Below, piece by piece: positions 36,899 to 46,825 of a stretch of 64,000 bases of DNA (positions are counted from its first letter, which is position 1; the number at the start of each line of letters is the position of its first letter). Source of the DNA: Eulemur rufifrons (taxonomy: Eukaryota > Chordata > Mammalia > Primates > Lemuridae); contig NC_090989.1 of NCBI RefSeq assembly GCF_041146395.1, positions 217,218,843 to 217,282,842 on the forward strand. The letters run 5' to 3'. A program made the position numbers and the translations under genes. The notes beneath the pieces are model-generated. The model saw only the letters and a list, made by a program, of their open reading frames with translations. It was not told where the DNA came from and did no database searches.

Positions 36899-37358
36899 AG
36901 GTGTGTGCTAGAACCAGCTGCTCTTCCTAGGCTTTCAAGGTCCAACCACATCTTTTCCCAGCACCACACTCAATAATATCAGTTTGATAACCTGACTTCA
37001 ACAATGATGGAAGTATTTACATCACAAAAAATTGGCAAAGGCGGCCGGGCGCGGTGGCTCACGCCTGTAATCCTAGCACTCTGGGAGGCCGAGGCGGGTG
37101 GATTGCTCAAGGTCAGGAGTTCGAGACCAGCCTGAGCGAGACCCCGTCTCTACTAAAAATAGAAAGACATTATATGGACACCTAAAAATCTATATAGAAA
37201 AAATTAGCCGGGCATAGTGGCGCATGCCTGTAGTCCCAGCTACTCGGGAGGCTGAGGCAGTAGGATCGCTTAAGCCCAGGAGTTTGAGGTTGCTGTGAGC
37301 TAAGCTGACGCCACGGCACTCACTCTAGCCTGGGCAACAAAGTGAGACTCTGTCTCAA

Positions 37359-37411
<53 letters not shown>

Positions 37412-37488
37412 GCAAAGGCTACAAATTAGGGCTTTCTTTTCTCCCTGAAGAGTCTGTTGCTAAGTACTTATCAGCATGCCACGGGTAT
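36899..37488. mobile_element. MER3-like hAT MITE, carrying an Alu
   Basis: Left end 'ggtgtgtgctagaaccagct', interior 'ggctttcaaggtccaaccac' and 'aataatatcagtttgataac', right end 'gctaagtacttatcagcatg' then CCAC. The ends are roughly inverted (gtgtgct / agcatgccac). The wording and order match MER3 as I remember it. The Alu at 37043-37402 splits it. I found no clear 8-bp duplication. Confidence 0.6.
37026..37419 (+). mobile_element. Young strepsirrhine-type Alu with 17-bp TSD
   Basis: A complete sense Alu begins GGCCGGGCGCGGTGGCTC at 37043, has the lemur linker 'acattatatggacacctaaa' and ends in about 50 A. AAAAAATTGGCAAAGGC at 37026-37042 is repeated exactly at 37403-37419, partly shared with the A tail. 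High CpG retention suggests recent insertion. A lysine-rich open frame at 37342-37569 is only the translated poly-A. Confidence 0.97.
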
Positions 37489-37565
37489 ATACATTTGTCA
37501 ACACTCATCCAACTTTATACAGGAATGTTGCATTTTGGGATATGTAAAGTATACCTCAATAACCA

Positions 37566-37984
37566 GTGATTTCAAAAAAAGTTATAAATTCCTCTCTTCG
37601 GACTTCTGGTTGTCTCTCTGCCATCTATAGAATGACTTGGAGATTGAGAAATGGAAGAACCCAATTACCTGGAGCTGGACTCTGTCTCCATCTCACACCT
37701 CTTTCTACCTGCTCAGGTGAGACGGGGAAGAACCAAACCACCAACCTCTTTCCAATGCCCAGAACTGAATAGCATGAAACTTCCACTAAACCCATTTCCA
37801 ATTTAAACAGAAAATTACAGAGGCAGCACTTGGATATACTGTTTTCCCTTCATTAAAATGTAAAGTGTGACGCTTCCTTAGAACTTCCACAAATGTGAGA
37901 ATGTTAAAGTAATTGTAACTATTCGCCTTCTGTGTTCCAGACTCCATAACATTCCAAGGAGAACCACAGAGAAGGAGGCCATCA
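37566..37984. other. No recognised gene or repeat
   Basis: Unique sequence. A 68-codon frame (+, 37566-37772) has no recognised motif. Confidence 0.45.
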
Positions 37985-38385
37985 TTGCTTTCCTCAGCCA
38001 CCGAGAGCACCCCAACCTGCACCTGCTTCCCTGTGCCTGGAATGCTCCTCCAGAAACCACTATGACTCGCTTCCTCACTGCTTTCGGGTCTTTGCTCAAA
38101 TGCTGCCTTCTCAGGGAGCCTTTCCCTGACGACTCAATTTAAAATTGCAGTCACCCTCTCTAGCATACTCCATACCCAGATTTATTTTTTCTCCATAACA
38201 CTTATCACCACCTAACATAGTATATATTCTTCTTATTTGTCCCATTTATTATTTGTCTTCCCCCACTAGAATATAGCTCCACTAGGGCAGGGATTTTTGT
38301 TTTATTAACTGCTGGAGGAGCCTTAGCTCCTATGAACAGTGCCAGGCACAACCAATAAATGTGTGAATGAAGGAATGAATGGCCC
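37985..38385 (+). repeat. L2 LINE 3' end
   Basis: Good L2 order: 'ctgtgcctggaatgctcctc', 'gtctttgctcaaatgctgcc', 'gggagcctttccctgacgac', 'actagaatatagctccacta', 'gggcagggatttttgtttta' and 'caataaatgtgtgaatgaag'. One of the clearer L2 copies in the window. Confidence 0.88.
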
Positions 38386-38759
38386 CTGCTCTTGTAGAAC
38401 CCAAAACAACAATGAGCATGTCTCCCTAAACCTTAGGGAAGGTTTCTTGCTCATCCTTTTATGGCCCCTTTTGTGTAGACCATTAACATACAATGTAACT
38501 CCTGCCTTATGCTTAATAATTGGTGAATGAACACATGAAACATCACATGTAAATATCTGAAATTAAGAATTTATCAACAACTGCATAACCACCAACGTCT
38601 GTCTTTCTATTTCTTAGTCCCTTCCCTTATCCCATCAGAGCTAACGACTTCTTCAAATCATTTAACAAAAATGATATTTATAACAAGGCTATTGAATTAA
38701 TTTAAAAATATTAAATCAGCAGGCAAGGAAATGGAGAGATCTGATGAACTGGTAATACT
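38386..38759. other. No recognised gene or repeat
   Basis: Unique AT-rich sequence. Confidence 0.5.
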
Positions 38760-38945
38760 GATGGAGTACAAACCAAGCACCAGGCATCACTTCACTGCAG
38801 CCTCACAGCAGTACCATTCTCCCTCTTTTACATGCAGGAGAGCAGAATCTCACACAGTTTAAGAACCTGCCTAGGGTCACAGTTAAAGGATGAAGCTAAG
38901 GTTGATGTTGGGCAGCCTGATTGCAGAGCATGTGCTCTTAACTAC
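38760..38945 (-). repeat. MIR SINE
   Basis: Antisense MIR: 'tttaagaacctgcctagggt', 'cacagttaaaggatgaagct' and 'gcagagcatgtgctcttaac'. Confidence 0.75.
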
Positions 38946-39588
38946 TCTAAAAATTGTTTAAAATAAAAATAGTTTCTAAGTATGAACTTAAAATAATAGC
39001 TACCCAGAGATCTCAATTATTATCCAGAAAACTATCTTTCATAGAGTTGTATAAAGAGAGGATGTTTTCTAGAGATATTTCCACCTACTTTGAGAAGATG
39101 CAAAAAAAAGTGTTGCCATGTATCTCCAAGAGTAAGGGAGAGCTCAGTCCTCTCTACTCTGTGGGGACAAAAACCTGGTCTCCGTACCTGGCTTTACCGC
39201 ACTGGCTCCAGGAAACCTAACCTTTGGTGTTTTCATGTTGGTGAGAAATTATCTTCAAGGCACACCTGCACTACCAGGCTCAAGGGATAAAGTTACACAA
39301 GCTAACAATACCCTGGTGCTAAGACTCACAGATGTTATTGCAAGTGGGCCATGGAATGCCACACAATGACACAAGAAGTTCCAAGTCCATCATTCAGAGA
39401 ATCCTTGTGATTTTTTCCTAAATTCCTTCAGGTTCAGCCTCAGCATTTGAGTTCTTCAGAGAATGCTAGTAAAGGGCATGAATTTAGAGCACAATCACTA
39501 TACTAATTTTTTTTTTTTAAATATCAGGATGCTCAAGGGAAGATGAATAATCGCTACGATTTCAGATATATAATCTCTTAAGAAATGC
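38946..39588. other. No recognised gene or repeat
   Basis: Unique sequence. Overlapping frames of 88 and 66 codons at 38954-39290 have no recognised domain. Confidence 0.45.
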
Positions 39589-40079
39589 AGGTATGTGGGA
39601 GGCCGATTAAATGGCCCCCCAATATGTCTACGTCCTAATCCCCAGAACCTGTGACTACATTACCTTGTATGGCAAAAGGGACTTAATCAGACGTGATTAA
39701 GTTAAGGATCTTGAGATGGGGAGGTTATCCTGGACTATCTGGGGGCTTGATATCATCACAAGGGTCCTTATGAATGGAAGAGGAGGCAGCAAAGGCAGAG
39801 CAGGAGACTGCAGAAGCAGCGATCAGAGAGCGATTTGAAAATGCTATGCTGCTGGTTCTGACGGCAGTGGAAGGGCCCAAAACCAAGGAATGCAGATGGC
39901 CTCTAGAAGCTGGAAAAGATAAGGAAATGAAGTCTCTTCCAGAATCTCCAGAAGGAACACAGCCCTGCTGGCACCTAGATTTTAGGTTCGGACTTCTGGC
40001 CTCCAGAACTGTAAGGTAAGAAAGCCACTAAGTTCATGGTAATTTGTTAACAGCACCAATAGGAAACTAACGCAAGGTA
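39589..40079 (+). mobile_element. Solo LTR (LTR33/MLT1-like) with 5-bp TSD
   Basis: The LTR spans 39594-40074, begins TG (tgtgggaggccgatta) and ends CA (aggaaactaacgca). AGGTA at 39589-39593 is repeated exactly at 40075-40079. Internal wording includes 'gggacttaatcagacgtgat', 'taaggatcttgagatgggga' and 'gacttctggcctccagaact', the ERVL/MaLR group style. No internal viral genes are present, so it is a solo LTR. The 81-codon frame inside is non-genic. Confidence 0.85.
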
Positions 40080-40206
40080 GAGCTAGCACCTCAATAGATA
40101 CCCATGAGAAGAAAAGGAAATTGAACTAGACAGACTATTTGTATTTGGAGCCTTTTTATTCTTCATAATTTTCAGGACTCTCTGAGTATTCTATTATCCA
40201 TTTCCA

Positions 40207-40245
40207 ATAGCTAATATATTGGTATATATTAGCTATACCAATATA
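40207..40245. repeat. Two overlapping perfect 12-bp hairpins
   Basis: ATAGCTAATATA (40207-40218) pairs with TATATTAGCTAT (40225-40236). TATATTGGTATA (40215-40226) pairs with TATACCAATATA (40234-40245). The two stems share bases and exclude each other. Confidence 0.9.
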
Positions 40246-40400
40246 ATAATTAGTGTTTAATACTGGTCAGGTACTCTGCTAAGCACTTTGTTGGCATGAT
40301 CTTGTCTAATCCTCAAAACAAACTGACGTCCAAAATGAAGCAATTTGCCCAGAAAAACAGAACTGGTAAATGTCTTACCTACACAAAGCCACTGTGTAAC
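40246..40400 (-). repeat. MIR SINE
   Basis: Antisense MIR: 'tctgctaagcactttgttgg', 'ctaatcctcaaaacaaactg' and 'aatgaagcaatttgcccaga'. Confidence 0.7.
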
Positions 40401-40404
40401 TAAC

Positions 40405-40622
40405 ACTAATAAAAGCTCCCACTTACTGCATGCTTTCCTACATTACACCTAATCTTCCAATAACCCTGCAAAGGAGGGAGAATTAGTCTAACCTTATGGA
40501 CAAGGAAACTGAGTCTAAACCCTAGGGAAGTTAAATAACATGACCAAGTGAGGAAGTGTCCGTCCCAGCTAGGATTTGAAACCAGGTCAGTCTGACTCCA
40601 AAACTCTAAGCTTTTTCTAGTC
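40405..40622 (-). repeat. MIR SINE
   Basis: Antisense MIR in tandem with the previous copy: 'ttatggacaaggaaactgag', 'gctaggatttgaaaccaggt' and 'cagtctgactccaaaactct'. Well preserved. Confidence 0.85.
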
Positions 40623-40977
40623 ACAGCACTTGGATTTTATTTAAAATGTATTCAAAGGGTTTTGATTCTATGGGCTTGCTCAAATATTATCCCCACCCCA
40701 TCTCACTTTCTTACCCTCACCAATATGAGGCCTTATTATTTTATTCAGAAGCCACCTGAGCAGACTATAGGAGAATCTAGATCCTTATGGTTCATCTTAA
40801 AAAGCAGATAATGAAAAACATCTTGGTTACGCATCTCAAGCAACCAAGAACAGATACAATCTCACTAAGGAAACCTAAGACACAGCAAATAGAATAAGCA
40901 CCAGATTTTCCCAGGTTCAAGTGAAAAACCTATAGTCTGCCCCACTATTCACGAGGGACATGAGATTTGCCTCAAAG
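40623..40977. other. No recognised gene or repeat
   Basis: Unique sequence between MIR and L3 remnants. Confidence 0.5.
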
Positions 40978-41470
40978 CAAATCATAGAATCTCAGAGTTG
41001 AAAAAGACCTTAATAGGATTTTAGTCTACCGTTCCCCGTTAGATGCAGAACTCCATTCTTCTAACTGGAATTTTCTGGGGCAGCCCATTTGTTAGGAAGT
41101 TCTTCCCAATAATTATCCTAAATCCACTTATTATTCCTGGTTCAAGCCTGCGGCAACAACCCAATAGTGTCATCCCTCTTCTACATGCCAGACGGCCAAT
41201 ATGTCCCTACTGGGTCTTACTTGTTTCTGCCTGAACAACCAAGTTTTTCCATTTTTTTTTTTTTCTCATGTAACAAGCCTTCTCAGGTTGCTTCCTCTAG
41301 ACAGGCCATCTGCAACATCTCTCCAGAAGAGTAGGAGGCCAGAACATAACACATCTCTACTCCAGGTATGGTAAAGCCAGGATAGAGTCCATGATAACCA
41401 CAGCCTCTCTTGGCAATGTACTTCCAATAAAGTAGCTTAAAATTGGAATATTTTTAGCAGAATGAACTGA
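40978..41470 (-). repeat. L3/CR1 LINE fragment
   Basis: Starts 'aatcatagaatctcagagtt', the reversed CR1-type 3' end. It continues 'ggcagcccatttgttaggaa', 'gttcttcccaataattatcc' and 'actccaggtatggtaaagcc', the order seen in mammalian L3/CR1 remnants. Very old and non-coding. Confidence 0.65.
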
Positions 41471-41604
41471 ATAATCCTCAGAAATCCTTTTTAACTTGGT
41501 TCTCCTCCAGTCTGTATTCTAATTTCTTAAATGTAAATGATAGAAATTTACATTTCTGTTCAATGTTGAATTTCATTTTCTATATCCTACTCAATGTGTT
41601 TACA

Positions 41605-41720
41605 GCCTGTCTAGATTTCATTTATTTACTGTGTACGATGTGCCAAACAACAATCCCAAGACACTGCAGACAGAGTGAACAAGACAAAGTCCCTACTGAC
41701 ATGAAGATAATGTTCTTAGT
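41605..41720 (-). repeat. L2 LINE 3' end (antisense)
   Basis: 'tttatttactgtgtacgatg', 'tgccaaacaacaatcccaag' and 'gaacaagacaaagtccctac' match the reversed L2 tail. Confidence 0.6.
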
Positions 41721-42356
41721 TGATTCCGTCAACCCCATTGTGTCAATTGCAAGTTTAAAATTTATGTCTTCTCTACTGAATCAGAATATTTTTCCCAAGA
41801 GTACTCAAATAAATTTTCATATTGATACACTGCAGATAAGAATTGGGTTCAACATTGAACTTACAATATGTTTGTAACAGTGATTTAAGAATGACCTGGA
41901 AATGACATTAGGCTTTTATTTTCTTCAATTCATTTTTGTCCAAAATGAACAATTACATCCTTAATGCAAAATAATCCTTGGACTATTTTCCTCAGATAAG
42001 AGCATTTATTACTGTTATTTATAGTCAGCTATTCTTCTAAAAAGTTTTTAAAAACCCATCTGTAAGTAATTTTTGGAGAAACTAAAAGAAATTATTGTTT
42101 AATTTCTAAGCTATTCCACCAGCTGATAAGACACACATCACACAAACATACACACAAACAAATAAAACAGAGCCCAAGAGAGGCTGAGAGAGAGTACACA
42201 TAGACTACACGGAGATCTGTACTCTTCATTACTGATCATTGTAGCAACTTGAAGCATTTCCACATATATGAAAACGAACATAAAATAGTAAACATTTTCA
42301 TATATGGAAACATTGCTAGAATTACACCCTAGAACGGTATATTTTCTCTTTAGGTC
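41721..42356. other. No recognised gene or repeat
   Basis: AT-rich unique sequence with a broken CA-rich patch at about 42130-42160. Confidence 0.5.
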
Positions 42357-42531
42357 CAGTGATTCTCAACTTTGGCTGTACATTATAATTATATGGGGAA
42401 TTTAAAAAATATTAATGCCTGGGCTCCCCCCAACACCTACCCCGGAGATTTTTGGCTTAAGGGTCAGAGTTAAGGCCAGGGCATCAGCATTTTCTTTTTG
42501 AAAACTTTCTAGCCAAGGTGAAGAACCACTA
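42357..42531 (+). mobile_element. MER5A-like hAT MITE
   Basis: Left terminus CAGTGATTCTCAACTTTGG and right terminus (ccaaggtgaagaaccacta) are inverted repeats. Interior wording 'gcctgggctccccccaacac' and 'gcatcagcattttctttttg' fits MER5A. The flanking 8-mers do not match cleanly. Confidence 0.8.
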
Positions 42532-43229
42532 TTCTAACCCATCCAACTCATTCTGTAGAAGTAGAACCATTTACCCTGAATTCTGTGATCTCCATTCAAA
42601 TATTCCCATATACTTAATTAAAATAAGCTTAAATGGGAAAAAGCTCTAATTAATTTGATTTTAAAATTAATGTAACTGGCATGTTTTGCTCTTTTGTTCC
42701 TTCCTTTAAATGATTTTAAAAGCCCTCTTCCCCAAAACAATTTAGAAAAAATGTATTTAGTATAACCAGATTCAGAATTTCCAATATTTTATCATACTAG
42801 TAAACAGAGGCTATTTTGAGCTCTACAGCATTTTAAATAATCCGTTTTACTCTTAAAGGGGAAGATTCAGAGAATAGAAGCTGTGAGCATTAAGGACATG
42901 TGATAGAGACCATGTGTGCTAAAATGAGCAGCTTAAGACTCAGGGAACCTGATGGTCCTATTAGGAGAAGAATCCCGCCCTCCCCAACCCCCGCCCCCAT
43001 ATCTTTGCTAATGGCTACTCAGAGATGCCTTGTTCATTTGTCCCCATGTTGGTCTCTCGGTACTGGCAGATTGTTCTTGACTGGTAATGACCATGAAACT
43101 GGGCCCAGAGCAGGGGAATTGCAGCAGCAGCTGTGGATAACAGCAGAGGGAAAGTGGGTGAGTCAGATGTGAAGTTCTGCATCTAGGCAGATGTGAAGTT
43201 GGGTCCTATTTTTATAGCTCCTGAGGCTC
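42532..43229. other. No recognised gene; small direct repeat
   Basis: Unique sequence. CAGATGTGAAGTT occurs at 43164-43176 and again at 43188-43200 (24-bp period). A 90-codon frame (+, 42900-43172) lacks recognised motifs. Confidence 0.45.
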
Positions 43230-43990
43230 TGCCACTATGGGCAGCTATTGGCCTGCAATATTAAAGATGTCACAGACACATATCTATTAGAACACATAAA
43301 AAAATTTTTTCAAATGGCAATATCAAATGATGGCTAGGATGTGGGTAAATGGAATACTCATACATTGTTGTTGGGAATACCTGGAAAACAGTTTGGCAGT
43401 TTCTTAAAAAATTATTAATAAATATTCATTTATTTTAAGACCCGGAAATCCCACTCCTAAGTATCTTCCCTTCACAAACTATAATAAAAACTTACGTTCA
43501 CTCAAAAACTTGTACATGAATGTTATAGCAGTATTAGTCATAATCACCAAAAACTGGAAATAACTCAATACCCTACAATCTGTGAATAGAGAAACAAACT
43601 GGTACATCCATACAATGGAATACCACTTATCAGTAAAAAGGAACAAATTACTGATTGATTAATCAGGGGTGATCTCAAATGCACCATAACAAAGGAAAGA
43701 AGGCAGACTCAAAGGGCTGCCTGCTGTCTTATTTCATTTCATACAACATTCTGGAAGAGGCAAAATAGAAAATAGACTGGCAGTTGCCAAGAGAGGGGGC
43801 GTGGAGAATGGGGCAAGGGCTGCTTACAAAGCAGCAACAGGGAATTTTTTGAGTCAATGGAATTTTTCTATACCTTTATTATGGTGGTTGTTATACAACA
43901 ATATGCATTTGTCAAAATTTATAGAACTATACAGTGAATTTTTACTGTATGCAAATGGTATCTCAATAAACCTGATTGAAAAAAAAAAGT
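43230..43990 (+). mobile_element. L1M LINE 3' end
   Basis: L1 wording: 'gaatactcatacattgttgt', 'acagtttggcagtttcttaa', 'catacaatggaataccactt', 'gcagactcaaagggctgcct' and 'tgcaaatggtatctcaataa', ending in a short poly-A. 5'-truncated and non-coding. Confidence 0.85.
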
Positions 43991-44456
43991 CCATAGGAAA
44001 AAGCCCACTCACCAAGGTAACTAGTTGGGAAGGTAATGCAAATGGAAAAGCATAAAGTGAAGAAGTTGTTTGTTTAGATTAAAATATATTATCAAATTCG
44101 TATTATTCAATTGAAGAACTTCCCTAAAGCCATAGCAACCGCATCAACATTTGGAATTACACATTGCAAGCAGCAACCCTGAAGATCATTTACAACATAT
44201 AAAGCTTTCTTTTTATGACATATATGAAATATTTCCACATTTCTTAGTAAAGTACTGCTTTCCACTGCCATGATCATCTTAGTCACAAAAAAATACAAAT
44301 GGTTATGTTTTTGGAACTATTGTAAACTCTGAAAAAATGGCTGGTAATTTTGAAGCAAAGATGAGAAGCTATAAATGGCCCCGAGTCTCCTAAGTGCTAT
44401 TAGCCATACACCTAACATAACTATCTTGAAATAAGCAAAAATCTATAAATCAGTGA
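43991..44456. other. No recognised gene or repeat
   Basis: AT-rich unique sequence. A 63-codon minus-strand frame at 44107-44298 has no recognised motif. Confidence 0.45.
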
Positions 44457-44620
44457 TTCTCAAAAGTATGGCCCTGACACCAAAAGCGTGGGACTAACAA
44501 CATTGGCATGGCCTATGAGGTTCACAGAAACGCACATTAATGAGTCCCACCCCCAACCTGAATTAGAATCTAGTAGTAGCCCTGCTCAGCCAACCTAGTT
44601 CAACAGGTGAGGAAGTGGCT
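44457..44620 (+). mobile_element. MER5-like hAT MITE
   Basis: 'gattctcaaaagtatggccc', then 'aatgagtcccacccccaacc', 'tgaattagaatctagtagta' and 'tagttcaacaggtgagg'. This is MER5 order with the right terminus lost. Confidence 0.6.
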
Positions 44621-45715
<1,095 letters not shown>

Positions 45716-46229
45716 GATACTATCTACCCATGATATCCATGAACTATTAATATAAATTCCTGATTCTGCATAAATGGACTATCTACTTTTTGAATCCTCT
45801 GTCTAGAGGCAGACATTGAATCTGATGCTAGCTCCCAGTTGGCATGTGGCTCTTCAATAGATGTATGCTCAAAACAACAAAATTTGTACATTAGCTTAAG
45901 CAAAATATTACCAAGACAGATCCCTTACCCCTCACCTCCACACACACTTGCTCCCAAAACACATAAAAATAAAGCCAAGTGTTTTAGATTACCTGTGTGT
46001 TTCAGCACCATTTGTGATTGTCCACTTTAAGAATTTCATAACCTTGTAAACAGGATAAATAACTCATCAGGCCTCAGGACACACGTTTTTATTTTATTAT
46101 CTTATGTAACAGCAATATTAACTGCTTATATTCACATGCTATTCCCATCTTTAAAGTGTTTTCCCATACATTGTTTTATATAAAATAATATTACACTCCT
46201 TTGTAAAATTTATCAATTACTTCCTGTTA
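45716..46229. other. No recognised gene or repeat
   Basis: AT-rich unique sequence. Confidence 0.5.
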
Positions 46230-46680
46230 CTTTTATAGTAAGATCAAAAACTTCTTTATTTGACCCAGGAGGGGCTACCAGATCTACCTCCCATTTACCT
46301 TTCCAGTGTCATCCCAACACCCGCCACCCCAGCCTTCACTCACTACCTCCGACCTCCTGGCCTCTCCAGCCCCTGGACCTTTGTACTTGCTGTCCCATCT
46401 GCCAGGGATGTCCAAAAAAAAAAAAAAAAAAAAAAACTTCTATTCTCTAATTCCTTTTCTTTAGCTCTTAGCTCAAATATCACTTCCTCAGAAGTCAAAG
46501 TCTTCTTCGACCTCCCTGCTAAGTTGCCTTCCCCAGTTACCCTCTCTCTCCTTGATCTGTTTATTTCCTTACTAACTTTAAAATACTGCTCTGTTGCCAC
46601 CAACCATCACAGTGCCTGGTATACAGCTGTTGCCCAACAAACATGTACAGAATGAGTGAGTGAAAGAACACTGTGAAATA
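46230..46680 (+). repeat. L2 LINE 3' end with poly-A interruption
   Basis: L2 order: 'ggacctttgtacttgctgtc', then 'cttagctcaaatatcacttc', 'gatctgtttatttccttact', 'cacagtgcctggtatacagc' and 'gaatgagtgagtgaaag'. A pure A run of about 22 bases interrupts it at 46417-46437. A 131-codon open frame through it is not a gene. Confidence 0.8.
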
Positions 46681-46689
46681 AGGAAAGGA

Positions 46690-46825
46690 TTATTATCTCC
46701 ACTTTCCAAGTAACAAAACTGAGGCCCAGCTAAATTCAGTGATTTACCCACCTTTATACTAATAGCAAATGAGAGAAACAAGATTTTTCTTACACCAAGC
46801 CCAGTGCTATTTTCACTATACTTCC
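46690..46825 (-). repeat. MIR SINE
   Basis: Antisense MIR: 'attatctccactttccaagt', 'aacaaaactgaggcccagct' and 'gcccagtgctattttcacta'. Confidence 0.75.

Larger units (their letters stand above)
36185..37565 (+). mobile_element. L1M LINE 3' end, interrupted
   Basis: L1 wording runs from 'aaggacatttcacaaaagaa' through 'aaatgcaatgcaaattaaaa', 'atggctaaaattaacaagac', 'gaatgctacccagcaataaa' and 'gatgttctgtatcttgatca' to about 36898. It resumes at 37489 with 'gtatatacatttgtcaacac' and 'gtatacctcaataa'. A MER3-like element and an Alu sit in between. Non-coding and old. Confidence 0.85.

Noticed and set aside
37342..37569. Lysine-run protein
   Set aside because: It is the translated poly-A tail of the Alu at 37043.
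39774..40019. 81-codon plus-strand frame rich in Glu and Ala
   Set aside because: It is contained entirely within the solo LTR at 39594-40074; non-coding.
40978..41470. Possible exon suggested by moderately conserved-looking sequence
   Set aside because: The order of words matches an antisense L3/CR1 LINE remnant, which explains the texture.
43164..43200. 13-bp direct repeat (CAGATGTGAAGTT)
   Set aside because: Too short and isolated to mean more than a local slippage event.
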